DNA of 64,000 nt from Linum tenue. Its lineage: Eukaryota; Streptophyta; Magnoliopsida; Malpighiales; Linaceae. Positions 1 through 9,808 of the stretch are shown here, piece after piece. The stretch lies in the NCBI GenBank assembly GCA_946122785.1, contig CAMGYJ010000008.1, forward strand, positions 54,384,963 through 54,448,962. The letters run 5' to 3'. Position 1 is the first letter of the stretch. Each line of letters starts with the position of its first letter. The notes under the pieces were generated by a model, which saw only the letters and a program-made list of their open reading frames with translations, was not told the DNA's origin and made no database searches. The translations under genes were made by a program, and so were the position numbers.

Positions 1-1997
1 CACTCCTCGCTGAGCATCACTGTCGAAAGATCCCCAAGTTTCTTCTTCTTGGTGAGGAGGTCTTTCATAAACTTGGCATACTTGGGCATCTTCGACAGTG
101 CCTCCACGAACGGCATGCTGATGTTCACCTGCTTCAACATTGCCATGAACTTGGCAAACTCTGTCTCCAGCCTGTCTTTATGAAGTCTAGTGGGGAAAGG
201 CAGCTGGGGTGTATGCTCCTTAACCACAGGTTGTGGCTTGGGAGCAGGTGCTGCGCTGCCTTCCTCCACTTCTGCAGTATCAGCTGGAGGTGTTGAAGCA
301 GGAAGTGGTTCGGCTTGCCTGAGCTGGGCAGGAGCAGCAGACATGGTCTTACCACTCCTGGTGGTGATGACATGGGCAGTCTCGTGAGGGTCGCGAGGAT
401 TGGGGACAGTGGTGGCAGGCAGAGTCCCCGGTGCCCTGGTAGTGTTCTGGCGAGCTAAGCCCCCTATCTGGTGCTGGAGATCCTGCAGAATGGCACCCTG
501 GTTCCTCTGGCCTGCCTCCAGTGAAGCTATGGACTGATCCATCCTCGTGATAGTCGCCTGGCTGGTGGTCATGAATGCCGCCAAAACGTTCTTCAGCTCG
601 GTCATCTGATTATCGGGAGCTGGCGCTGCTGCGGGCTCGGCATACTGACGCTGAGGCTGCTGAAATGGCTGCCCTTGCCTAGGCTGGTAAGGCGGCTGCT
701 GTGGTGGTGGCCCCTGCCTAGCCTGGAAGGGCTGCCTCTGCTGGAAACCACCTGCTGGTGCTGGGAAACCAGGTGGCTTGGCGGTGTTATTGCTCCAGGC
801 AAAGTTGGGATGCTGGCGCCATCCCTCATTGTAGGTGTTGCTGTATGGGTCCAGGCGCCGAGCATTTGCTATGAAGTCCACCTGCTCTTGGGGACTAGAA
901 GACTCCCTCATAGACTGACAATCCTCCACCAGGTTGTTCGGGCTCTCACACCACTGACACTGAGCTACTGGAGGCGTAGCTACACCTCGGCCCGGAAGGA
1001 GACTGTTAGGCTGCTTCAATGTCTGCACCAACTCAGCCACCTGCTGCTCTAACCCGGATCTGGCCTCCATAGCATGCACACCACGGTCCCGGGAATGCCT
1101 GCCTCTGCTGCTCTGCCCCCAGGAATGATCGCGGGCAGCCAAAGTACTGATCATCTGGTTCAGCTCGGGTGGAGTCTTAGTAAGGATATCCCCTCCTGGG
1201 CAAAGAGACTCGATCACCCTCTGGCTGTCTGGGGTGATGGCACTGTAGAAGTTCCCCACTGTGAAAGCATCGCTGAAGCCATGATGGGGACACTGCCAGA
1301 AGTATCCCATGTACCGCTTCCATGCATCACGAAGGGACTCATCTGGCTCTTGGCGGAAGTGAGTGATCTCCCGCTGTATCTCCGTGGTCTTCGATGCCGG
1401 ATAATACCGGTGCACGAACTTGTCAGCCAAATCGTCCCAAGAGGTGATGGACAATGGGGGTTGGGTCTCCAACCACCTCTTAGCATTCCCCGCCAGAGAA
1501 TGGGGGAAGAGGTGAAGGCGGATTGCATCATCCGGAACACCATTCAGCTTGAACCCGTTCGTCAGCTGCAGAAAACGGGAAAGGTGTACCCGGGCTTCCT
1601 CATCCTTCAAGCCATGGAACTGGATAGAGGTGGTGATGAGCTGAATCCAGCATGGCTTGATCTCAAAGTTGTTTGCAGGAATGGGCGGATAGAGGATGAC
1701 CGGGCGGATGTCAGCAATCCGTGGAGTATAGTAGTACTCCAGGGTGGGACCCGGTGGTGGTGGATGGTGATGGTGCCCAGCTCCCTGGGGGTGTTGGTCG
1801 TTCCCCAGGATCTGGTTCTGAGGAGGCGGGTTCTTATCGCCTTCCATCTCGTGCTCTTCCTCAGAGTCGCTGGTCAAATGGCCGTCTCGGCGCTCCACCG
1901 TAGCCAGTCTAGCTTGCTGTTGTCTCCGAAGTTGTTTGCAGGTGCGCTCAATCTCAGGGTTCAACGGCAGTAAACCTCCCGACTGGCTACGGGTCAT
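1..1997 (-). CDS. Gag(-protease) polyprotein, Athila-type, open to window edge
   Basis: Starting at the ATG at 1997-1995, the minus strand stays open for 665 codons to base 3, with no stop. It encodes the retrotransposon Gag capsid protein and the beginning of the region leading to protease. The N-terminus is acidic and charged. The capsid domain (retrotransposon gag, PF03732 type) lies at about residues 110-290, with landmarks FPHSLAGNAKRWLETQP, ITHFRQEPDESLRDAWKRY and SLCPGGDILTKTPPELNQM. A zinc-knuckle-like motif CQWCESPNNLVEDC follows near residue 360; it has Asn where the CCHC His is expected. Then comes a Gln/Pro-rich linker, a coiled segment (MTELKNVLAAFMTTSQ), and near residue 600 the block KMPKYAKFMKDLL that precedes protease in copy C. 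The start was chosen as the first ATG after the PBS in the open frame. Stop and protease core are outside the window. Confidence 0.85.
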   Translation of the reverse strand, partial: MTRSQSGGLLPLNPEIERTCKQLRRQQQARLATVERRDGHLTSDSEEEHEMEGDKNPPPQNQILGNDQHPQGAGHHHHPPPPGPTLEYYYTPRIADIRPVILYPPIPANNFEIKPCWIQLITTSIQFHGLKDEEARVHLSRFLQLTNGFKLNGVPDDAIRLHLFPHSLAGNAKRWLETQPPLSITSWDDLADKFVHRYYPASKTTEIQREITHFRQEPDESLRDAWKRYMGYFWQCPHHGFSDAFTVGNFYSAITPDSQRVIESLCPGGDILTKTPPELNQMISTLAARDHSWGQSSRGRHSRDRGVHAMEARSGLEQQVAELVQTLKQPNSLLPGRGVATPPVAQCQWCESPNNLVEDCQSMRESSSPQEQVDFIANARRLDPYSNTYNEGWRQHPNFAWSNNTAKPPGFPAPAGGFQQRQPFQARQGPPPQQPPYQPRQGQPFQQPQRQYAEPAAAPAPDNQMTELKNVLAAFMTTSQATITRMDQSIASLEAGQRNQGAILQDLQHQIGGLARQNTTRAPGTLPATTVPNPRDPHETAHVITTRSGKTMSAAPAQLRQAEPLPASTPPADTAEVEEGSAAPAPKPQPVVKEHTPQLPFPTRLHKDRLETEFAKFMAMLKQVNISMPFVEALSKMPKYAKFMKDLLTKKKKLGDLSTVMLSEE

Positions 1998-2123
1998 GCA
2001 CTATCTGCACACAATCAAGCAATGCAAACCCCGTGAAGGCACCAGTGGGAAAAACAGAAAGTCAATGCAAAAAATGAAAATGCTAAAGTAACAGAAATCA
2101 CTTTTCTTCAACAACCTAGCCGT

Positions 2124-2140
2124 CCCCGGCAAAGGCGCCA
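2124..2140 (-). promoter_or_regulatory. Primer-binding site, tRNA-Asp type (copy A)
   Basis: The plus strand reads CCCCGGCAAAGGCGCCA, the 3' end of plant tRNA-Asp(GTC) with one mismatch (AAAGG for AACGG). The minus-strand element therefore has TGGCGCC at its PBS, six bases after the LTR end. This PBS type is common in Athila elements. It is the priming site for minus-strand DNA synthesis. Confidence 0.85.
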
Positions 2141-2146
2141 AAAACT

Positions 2147-3534
2147 TGACTCGCTCCTACTGTCACTCTAGAAAATGGCCAAGTGTAACCACTTCCTAGA
2201 GCGTAGTATAGCGGGTTTGGGTTTCAATGTCAACCCGGGTCCTAGATGTGATGACTACTCAGTGAATTCGTATTATCTAGCAATGAAACTTTAGTGAAGG
2301 CCTAAACTAACAAGCAAACAAAGCAACTAAACGTTTGTATTCAGGTTAAGAGAGGTCACCCGGATATGGTTCCCCCTAGTCTGCAGTTAAGCCGGATTGT
2401 AATTGCCAAGTTCAATTTCTATGATAGTTATACTGCGGAAGGTTCTTAATCAGTCTGAAGTCTCGACTAAAGGTCTTCAGACCCTCTCAATCTGAGTCTC
2501 TAGCTGGCGACTAACCTACACCGGAGTAAACAGATTGAGGCCCTAAGAAAAAAACCTTCACTACCGAATGCAATTCGGTACAGAATAGTGATTGGCTCCT
2601 CGACTAAAGTCACCAATTCACTACCTTCAATCAAGGATACTCTATTAACCTAGGCAGATATTATCATTCTAGGTTAAAGCAGAAACAACAGGAATTTGAT
2701 CAGGATTCAAGTCATTCAATCATTCAAACCTCAATCGAATATAATCAATATCATAGAATCAATACTTGGGTTCATACAATCAAACCTAACATACAGAACT
2801 AGGGTTTCCCATACCCAGATGAATGGGGGAACTACTCCATGGAGAGAGAAGTAAAAGCAGAATCAGACGCGGAAATCATACTGTGAAGATGGATTTCTGC
2901 TCCTGGACGTTGAATCGGCACTTCTCCAAGCTCAAACCAAGCTCCAATGGTGTTAAAGATTGATCTAGGGCACTTGGAGACTCTTGTTCGTCGCTTTCTC
3001 TCTCTAGGAATCACTCTGTCTCTCTAAAACTCCCATCTCCCTCTGTTTGGCTCGAATTAGGCTTAAAACACCTGGCCGTGCACTACACAATTCTGGCCGT
3101 GCACCCTCAAAACGCACCGTATCACTTAAGTCGACTCAGCCATCTTGCACGGCCAGGCGCACGGCCGTGCAAGTCTGGATTGTGGCCGTGCAAGCTCTCG
3201 CACCAACCCGCACGGCCAGGTTTGTATGTTGCACGGCCGTGCGGTTCTCTGCTCTGCCCGTGCGTGGCCTCGGCATGAGGCGCACGGCCATATGGTGCAA
3301 GTGCACGGCCGTGCGTCTCCATGGTCTGGCCGTGCGGCTCCCCAACAAGCTCGCCCTTCGTCCGTTCGTCGTCCAATCGACCCCAAACTCGCTCCTAAGC
3401 CCTCATTCACGTACTAGGACCTGAAATAACACAAACAAACACAACCTAGCGTGAAATCGGCCTAAAACACGAGAATCAACACCTCAAACGGAGTAAGAGC
3501 AGGGGTAAAAACATGTGTAACTAACGGTCTATCA
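2147..3534 (-). repeat. 5' LTR of Athila-type copy A (about 1.39 kb)
   Basis: The LTR starts TGATAGACCG at 3534 (minus strand) and ends in GTCA at 2147, next to the PBS. It shares blocks with the LTRs of copies B, C and D: the start, a segment reading TTTCAGGTCCTAGTACGTGAA, and an end containing CCCGCTATACTACGC. It contains the palindrome array described separately. No LTR partner for age comparison is in the window. Confidence 0.82.
3069..3338 (-). repeat. Palindrome array inside LTR A (core GCACGGCCGTGC)
   Basis: The perfect 12-base palindrome GCACGGCCGTGC occurs at 3159-3170, 3231-3242 and 3303-3314. Around it are at least seven half-sites (GGCCGTGCA or TGCACGGCC), for example near 3073, 3093, 3147, 3183, 3210, 3284 and 3329. 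Two of the palindromes are spaced exactly 72 bases from the next. This GC-rich patch contrasts with the AT-rich rest of the LTR. Function is unknown. Confidence 0.85.
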
Positions 3535-3547
3535 ACTATGATCTGGG

Positions 3548-4516
3548 GCGTGTTTGGATCTTCTGGCAGCCTGAAGTGACTTTGCGGGTTCTCAAAGCTG
3601 GCAAGAATTTTGTGCATGCTCTGGCACAGGGGGGAGACAAAATTCCATTCTTTCTGACTGCTGTGTATGGCTCGAATGAGGAGGTGGAGAGGAGAGATAC
3701 CTACAGAGAGCTAGTGAGGTATAAGGTGGTTCATAGGCCCTGGATAGTGGAGGGGATTTCAATGTTGTGGTGCATCCGATTGAAATTCAAATGTGAGAGT
3801 AAAGACTTCTAATATGATTGACTTTGAGCACTGGATTAATGAGATGGAATTGGTTGATTATCGTACCACAGGACCCTGGTTTATTTGGGTTAACAATCAG
3901 CAAGAGAATCCTATAGCTAGGAAGCTGGACAGGGCGATGGTTAATATGGAGTGGCTAGATAGTTTTCCACACTGCCTGATGGAAGCGATTGTGGCTCCCT
4001 TTACTGATCACTGTGGCATTTTGTGTGCTACTACCCCGGCTGTGAAGTCTTTACCCAAGGCTTTCAAGTACTTTGCATTTTGGGAATCTCATCCTGATTT
4101 CCTCAAAATTGTGGAGGAAGCTTGGAATGTGCCAGTTCAAGGGTGCCCTTAGTATAGAGTGCAGTGCAAGCTTAAGGCAGTGAAGTAGGCTCTCCGGAAA
4201 TTGAATAAGGATGTATTTGCTAACATCAGTGAGCATGTCAAGGTGATGGAGCATCAGTTAATGACACTCATACGACAGTCACTTGATTCTCCTGATGAGG
4301 AAATGCTAAGGGAAAGATCAAAATTGCAAAAGAAGTATGATGAGTTGAGAAGGCAGGAGGAGAGTTTCTATTGGCAGAAGTCGCGTGTGGATTGGTTGGC
4401 TAAAGGGGATAAAGGCACCCCGTTTTTTCACCAGGCTGTTAAAATAAGGAATTCTAAAAAGGCAATAAGGAAACTAGTTACTGAGGCAGGGAGGGGAGGA
4501 GGTGGTGGAGGTGGAT
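3548..4516 (+). pseudogene. LINE endonuclease C-terminal half and linker (broken)
   Basis: The segment encodes the second half of an APE-type endonuclease, which nicks the target DNA in target-primed reverse transcription. Readable blocks are FFLTAVYGSNEEVERRDTY (from about 3650), MIDFEHWINEMELVD (3817 onward) and GPWFIWVNNQQ, followed by the conserved His motif as FTDHCGIL near 4003. The frame changes near 3770-3800. In-frame TAG stops occur at about 4150 and 4186, each probably from CAG or TGG. The linker to RT (ERSKLQKKYDELRRQEESFYW) follows at about 4310-4390. The frame is lost again in a GGA/GGT run at 4493-4516. Confidence 0.8.
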
Positions 4517-6541
4517 AGGATTGCGGAGGAGGTGGTGGCTTTCTATCAGAGGCTCTTTGGTATGGTAAATGAAGAAGTGCAGGCTGATGAGGAATTGATT
4601 CGATCACTTATTAAAGGGCGCCTAATAGGTGAAGCTGCTCAAATGCTAAGTGCTCCATTTCGGCCGGAAGACATTAAGGAGGCGTATTTTCACCTTAATA
4701 GCTCCAAAGCGCCTGGTCCAGATGGATTCTCGGCGGGTTTCTTTAAGCACACCTGGCATATCATTGGAGCTGACATCATTGAAGGTACGATGGATTTCTT
4801 TTCCTCGGGTCGAATGTTAAGTGGTATTAATGCTACTGCTGTCTCACTGATCCCTAAGATTCAGAATGCAGAGAAGCTAAAAGATTTCCGACCTATCTCT
4901 TGTGTGAATGTTTTGTATAAAGGGGTCTCTAAATTGTTGGCAAATAGGCTGAAAGAGGTTATGCAGCAAGTAATTAGCCCAAACCAAACTGCATTTATAC
5001 CGGGGAGGAGAATCATGGACAACATTTTGCTTGCTCAGGAACTAGTTAGTGGATATAGTAAGAAACAACTCTCTTCTCGGTCAGCTATAAAGGTTGACAT
5101 TATGAAAGCCTTTGACTCGGTAAATTGGGATTATTTGCTTAAGGTTATGAAAGTCATGGGGTTCCCTGTGCAATACATTGAGTAGATTAGAGTTTGCTTG
5201 TCTACTGCCAATTTTAGTATTAGCTTGAATGGGGGGCTTTGTGGTTTTTTCAAAGCTCGGAAGGGAGTGAGGCGGGGAGATCCCTTGTCTCCATATCTTT
5301 TATGTTTGGCTATGGAGGGACTCTCGGGCTTACTTTATAGGGAAGCTATGGCTGGTTCGTTACCTTTTCATCCGATGTGCAGCAAGGTAGCTCTCAACCA
5401 CCTCTACTTCGCGGACGATCTCTTGATATTCACGAAAGGGTCAGGGCAGGCTATACTGAAGGTGAAGGAGGTGCTTCTTACTTTCTACTTAATGTCAGGT
5501 TTAAAATGCAATCCAGAGAAATGTGAGATCTATTTTGGTGGAGAGGCTATTGGTTTTAAGGAAAGTGCATTGGCCATTTCGGGGTTTAAGGAGGGTGTTC
5601 TTCCGTTTCGATATTTAGGTTTGCCACTAATGTCTGGAAAGGTGAGTTCTGCTGAGTGGGATATGTTGTTGGACAAAATCACTTTGAAGATTAGGTCTTG
5701 GCGAGCAAGAAAGTTAACATATGCTGGCCGTTTACAATTGATATCGTCGGTTCTCATGGGGGTAGTCCAGTTCTGGTTTCAGTTTTTTGTTTTCCCGAAG
5801 AAGGTTCTGCACAAGCTGCAGAAGCTATGCTCAGACTTCCTCTGGCACGGGGAGGATACAGGCATGGCGAAGGTGGCGTGGGAGCATATTGCTTATCCTA
5901 AGAGTGAAGGAGGACTAGGCTTGCGGGATCTTGTATCATGGAACAAAGCATGTTCTACCAGAATGCTTTGGATCTTAATGATGCAAACCGAGGCCTTGTG
6001 GGTAGCCTGGATGACTGCATATCGGTGTAAGGGGAAGGATGTGTGGCTTATGCAGGTTAGTCCCTCGAGCTCATGGGCTTGGAGGAAAATCCTAAGGATG
6101 AGGCACTCTGTTCAGCCGTTTATGAGGAGGGTCAGGGAGGGAAGTCTTTGGAATGGGAAGCTGATGCCTCGTTACTCAGTGAAGATGGTATGGGAGACTC
6201 TTCGGCCGTTGAAAGGTAAGCAGCATTGGTCTGCGCTTCTATGGGGTAAGTATTATGTACCGAGGTGGAGCTTTATTGCATGGCTGGTGATTATGGATGC
6301 CATCGTTACTAAAACAAAGTTAATGAGTTGGGGGAAAACGGTTGATGCTAGTTGTGTGTTGTGTGCAATGAGTAATGAAACTCGAGATCATTTATTTTTT
6401 GACTGTTGTTTCTCGAATGCCTTAGTGCACAGTGTGGGGAATCTGTTTATCAGCAGCTCGTGGGAACTTCGTCTCTCGGATGCGGGTGTGATTGCAAAGC
6501 GAGGCACGGCGTTGGGGAGACTCATTGGCCTAATCTGGTGA
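4502..6541 (+). pseudogene. LINE reverse transcriptase with zf-RVT domain, one premature TAG
   Basis: This is the reverse transcriptase that copies LINE RNA at the nicked target. One frame runs from 4502 to 6541 with a single internal TAG at 5183-5185, where the family usually has Trp (YIE-stop-IRVC). Landmarks in order: SKAPGPDGFSAGFF near 4710, DFRPISCVNVLYK, AFIPGRRIMDNILLAQE, motif A as KVDIMKAFDSVNW near 5090, RRGDPLSPYLL near 5270, and the active site YFADDLLIF near 5410. The zf-RVT domain follows at about 6180-6420 (WSFIAWLVIMDAI, then CVLC and DHLFFDCC). The frame ends with TGA at 6539-6541. Readable LINE-like protein (ITFIWQERCRRVHGE) continues to about 6702, so that stop is probably also premature. 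Confidence 0.88.
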
Positions 6542-6806
6542 TCTCTGATTACCTTTATCTGGCAGGAAAGGTGTCGGCGAGTTCATGGTGAGGCCCCTAG
6601 GACTGCGGCAGTAGTACAAGACTTAAGGAAGAGAGAGTTCTTTTACTTTGTTTCTTCATCATCATTGCTTCAGAATGATTGTATAGCTATAAACTTGAAT
6701 TGAGTAGACATAGTGAGGGGGGTAGAAATGTAGTCGGGTTCATGGGGTGAGGCTTGTACTCGCCCTTCGTTGTATCAGTGTGCAGTTTTGCACTTCCTTG
6801 TTTGGT

Positions 6807-6842
6807 AATAAAATGGGAACTGATTCAACGAGAAAAAAAAAA
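6807..6842 (+). other. LINE polyadenylation signal and poly(A) tail
   Basis: AATAAA lies at 6807-6812 and an uninterrupted A run at 6833-6842, where LINE sequence ends and LTR-like sequence begins. This defines the 3' end of the plus-strand LINE. Confidence 0.8.
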
Positions 6843-8292
6843 TTAGAAACGGATTCAATGAAAAGAATAATTTAGAAACGGAAATTCAGAAAATATATCT
6901 CTAAAATTCATTTTATAGAAAATTAAATAGGAAGAAGAGGTTAATTAAGATGTAAACTATAGTCAATAATTGGCATTATATTTTGAGTTATTTCAAGTCA
7001 GAATTTTGAGTTTTTAAGAGGGGAAAATTTTTATTTGGAAATTTATGAGATTTATTTAAGGGACTTTGAGTTGATAGTAATAATTCAAGTCTTAGGAAAT
7101 TTGGGAAAATTTTCAGTTTTTGAGAAAATAATTTAAAGAGGTTCAGGGCCCTTTTCAATGAATTTTGGGACTAAGCTAGGAGGACGGAAAATTTAACGGA
7201 GTACCGACTAAGGGTAGTCAATCTCTATTTATAGGATTAATGAAGCAGTCGTGTTAGGGATTCCGCGTCCAACGAGTTAAAGTATCGGCCTTTGAGAGGT
7301 GAGTGTAAAGAGGGTAAATTCTACGCCTTACGATATTTAAGTTTTTGAGATTTGACTGCTATGTGTTGTACTTGCCTTTGTATGCTTATATGTTGTCATA
7401 TGATTTGTATGAGTTATGATTTTAGTTTTTTTTTTGTGTGCTTTACTTACAGGTAAGTTTAAGTTTAAGAAACAAGTTTCTTTTAAGAAGTTCTTCACCT
7501 TCAAGAAGGTTAAATAGTTTTAAGTATTTTTAGTCACTTGCGCCAGTCTGTTGCCATTTGAGATTTTGAGATAGAGCACCAATTATGCTCTTGAGACTTT
7601 TAAGATGAGCAGCAGTTATGCTCTTGAGAATCGTTGAAGAAGAGCCTTCCACAATAAGTTTAAGTTTAAGGAAAGTCTGGAGGGCTTCTCATACGTATGA
7701 GTTGGGCAACCGAACTAGCTAGTGAGGGATCCCCGTGTCAGTCAAAAGTTTAAGTCAAGATTTGAGCTTTAAGAAGGGAGAGTAAATTTAGCTCCCGCAC
7801 AGTTTTAAGAGTTTAGATTTTTGAGAGTGGAAGTACAAACAATTTCCACAAGTTTAAGTTAAGTGTCTTAAATAAAGTATTCAAGTACTAGAGATTTTAA
7901 ACGTATGGGCGTACACTGACTCCAACTCACTCACTAGTTTGAAGAGCTACAGGAGGAGCTAAAGGAGCAGTTAGGGAGCAGCGAGTTCGAGGGCAGCCAA
8001 CTAGAGGAGGGCAGTATAAGCGTCACTGAGAATGCTTAGTCAAGGTTTCAGTAGCAACAACATTAGAGATTACTAGTTATTTACATTTATGATTATGAGT
8101 ATAGACTGGAGTTCACTTTGAGATTTTCAGTATTGAGTTTGCCTATGTGTTAGGGTGTTGCTTTGAACTACAAGTGTATGTTTTCAGTATTTTATTTATG
8201 AACATTTTTCCCGCTACAATTTAAGATTTGAGTATTTTATTTATTAATGGCATTTTAGTAAAAGTATTATCCGGCCGAGTTAGGGTGTTTCA
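6843..8292 (+). repeat. 5' LTR of the gag-only element, 5'-truncated by LINE insertion
   Basis: The sequence from 6843 aligns without large gaps to 11290-12772, beginning TTAGAAACGGATTCA in both. It ends GGTGTTTCA at 8292, three bases before the PBS. The two copies differ by a few bases per line plus small indels, such as an extra GAGCAGCAGTTATGCTCTT unit near 12030-12120. They are clearly sister LTRs but not recent twins. Confidence 0.85.
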
Positions 8293-8295
8293 TTT

Positions 8296-8308
8296 TGGTA
8301 TCAGAGCC
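8296..8308 (+). promoter_or_regulatory. Primer-binding site, initiator tRNA-Met type
   Basis: TGGTATCAGAGCC at 8296-8308 is complementary to the 3' end of plant initiator tRNA-Met and lies three bases after the LTR end at 8292. This is the usual PBS of Tekay/Del and many other plant LTR elements. Confidence 0.88.
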
Positions 8309-8511
8309 GATCTTCATCTGTTTCTTGGTTCCCAAGAAATACTGGAATGTCGATCTCAGTTTTTAAAGGTTTTGTTTTTAAAGATTTCAAATCAATGTTA
8401 GGCCAAACAAATCAAGGATTTCTTTCAAGAATTTCGAATCTCCTGTCTACTCTATACCATTTTAAGGAAGAAATAACTGAGTTTTAAACAAGACCCTATG
8501 TGTCTACGATG

Positions 8512-9609
8512 CAAGTGTTGGCAAGAATCCTACACCACCGGTGCCACTACCAGAGAGACGTCCACCGGACTTATGTAGCTTTCCGAAAGAGAAAGGTGGA
8601 AGATTTTAAAGGGGAGTGTACAACGGACCCCATAGAAGTAGAGCAGTGGCTAGCCAAGGTCACCCGTACTCTGGTCGAGATGAGAGCTGATGATGAGGAC
8701 AGAGTACTGCTGACAATGTCCTTGCTGCAGGACGCTGCATACAACTGGTGGACTACCCAACCAACTAGTCGAGAGGATCCACCAGCCATCACTTGGCTAG
8801 AGTTCGTGCAGCTATTCAAAGACCACTTCATACCGGAGGCCTACCAGATTGGGAAGCAGAGGGAATTTTCGTTGATCAGGCAGAAGTGGGGCAGCGAAGG
8901 CAGGGAAAGCGTGACTGATTACACGGCCAGGTTTGACAAGCTCCTCACCTATGGAGGGCCTCAATTTCAGGATGTGGCAGCTCAACGCACCCATTACTTG
9001 GAGAGCCTGAAACCTGCTTTTATGCGCTAGCTGAGTATACTGAATTGGAACAACAGGGAAGAGATTTATCAGGCAGCTCTTCGGTTGGAGTGGGCGGATA
9101 TAGCTATGCATGAGGAAGGGATGCAACGAGAAGGGAACAAGAGAAAGGCTGCTAGCCTGTCTGAGGGGTCAGGATAGCCGAGTCAGCAGAGAAGGAGACC
9201 ATCCTAGAGCTACTATGGGGCCACCCAGAGTCAGGCCAGCTCAACCAGATCACGGCCGACCTACATTCCTCGTGACCCATGCAACCGGTGTGGGAGAACT
9301 CACCCGGGAGAGTGTAAGGTACACATAGGAGGCATTTGCTATCATTGTAATGTGCCGGGAAACTATGCCAGAGATTGCCCTAGTAAAAGAGGGCCAGAGA
9401 GAGCTCAGTCAAAACAATCAGTCTGGGGCGAAGGAGGTAGAAGCCAGACTGGACAGCAGTTTGGGAACCAACCCAATTCGATCCTACAATAACAATGGAA
9501 GACGTTTAAATGACCAGGATCAAATGTCGAGAGCTGGTGGGCAACCTAGAGTATTTGCCATAGGAGGAATTGAGGGTGATCGTGGAGACGATGATGAGCA
9601 AACGCAATG
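8512..9609 (+). pseudogene. Gag, Tekay/Del type (decayed)
   Basis: The capsid domain is readable at 8500-9030: RTYVAFRKRKVEDFKGE, EVEQWLAKVTRTL, LLQDAAYNWWTTQ, TWLEFVQLFKDHFIPEA and SVTDYTARFDKL. These are the order and spacing of retrotransposon gag PF03732. A TAG at 9028-9030 interrupts it, but the same frame goes on (LSILNWNNREEIYQAALRLE). Further stops and shifts follow near 9177 and 9206. Two zinc knuckles come next: CNRCGRTHPGEC (about 9282-9317), typical of the Del/Tekay first finger, and CYHCNVPGNYARDC (about 9340-9380), in which the expected His is Asn. The coding remnant ends near 9609 with an acidic tail. No protease motif follows. Confidence 0.82.
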
Positions 9610-9808
9610 ATGTGAACATGTGGAGAAAATGGGAGACGGTGAGGAGGAAGTATCTGCTTTAAGCATAGATCACTAGTTGGTTGTTTCTTTGAAAAACGCA
9701 CTTTCAGTTTAGGCACTCGATATTTCAATAATAAACCCTGTGGTTCAGTTCGGTTTCACAATAGCTAGCAACCCATATCAACCTACAATTTCGTGGTCGA
9801 AATTTCTT

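Larger units (their letters stand above)
1..3534 (-). mobile_element. Athila-type Ty3/gypsy retrotransposon, copy A (5' part)
   Basis: Read on the minus strand, this is the 5' end of an LTR retrotransposon: LTR (3534 to about 2147), primer-binding site (2140-2124), a leader of about 130 bases, then gag from 1997 running off the left edge. The LTR begins TGATAGACCG, as in copy B at 16047. The gag protein matches copy C (31.8-33.1 kb) almost residue for residue over long stretches. The element sits inside a LINE that starts abruptly at 3535. Its open gag frame, compared with the many stops in copies B and C, suggests it is the youngest layer here. The lineage (Athila within Ty3/gypsy) is inferred from the PBS type, gag type and the copy C layout. 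The pol region lies outside the window. Confidence 0.88.
3535..6842 (+). mobile_element. L1-type LINE, 5' part cut by Athila copy A
   Basis: A plus-strand non-LTR retrotransposon with the C-terminal half of an endonuclease, reverse transcriptase, a zinc-binding zf-RVT domain, a 3' UTR, an AATAAA signal at 6807-6812 and a poly(A) tail at 6833-6842. Its left end at 3535 is the junction with the LTR of copy A, so the missing ORF1 and endonuclease start probably lie beyond the inserted element, outside the window. Its right end abuts sequence matching the inside of a Tekay-like LTR (compare 11290-11340), so the LINE inserted into that LTR. Confidence 0.88.

Noticed and set aside
1074..1973. Long plus-strand open frame of 299 codons
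   Set aside because: It is the antisense shadow of the open gag frame; no domain on the plus strand, while the minus strand gives a clear gag protein.
3122..3417. Several overlapping frames on both strands in the palindrome patch
   Set aside because: They arise because the GC-rich palindromes lack stop codons in any frame; no protein domain is seen.
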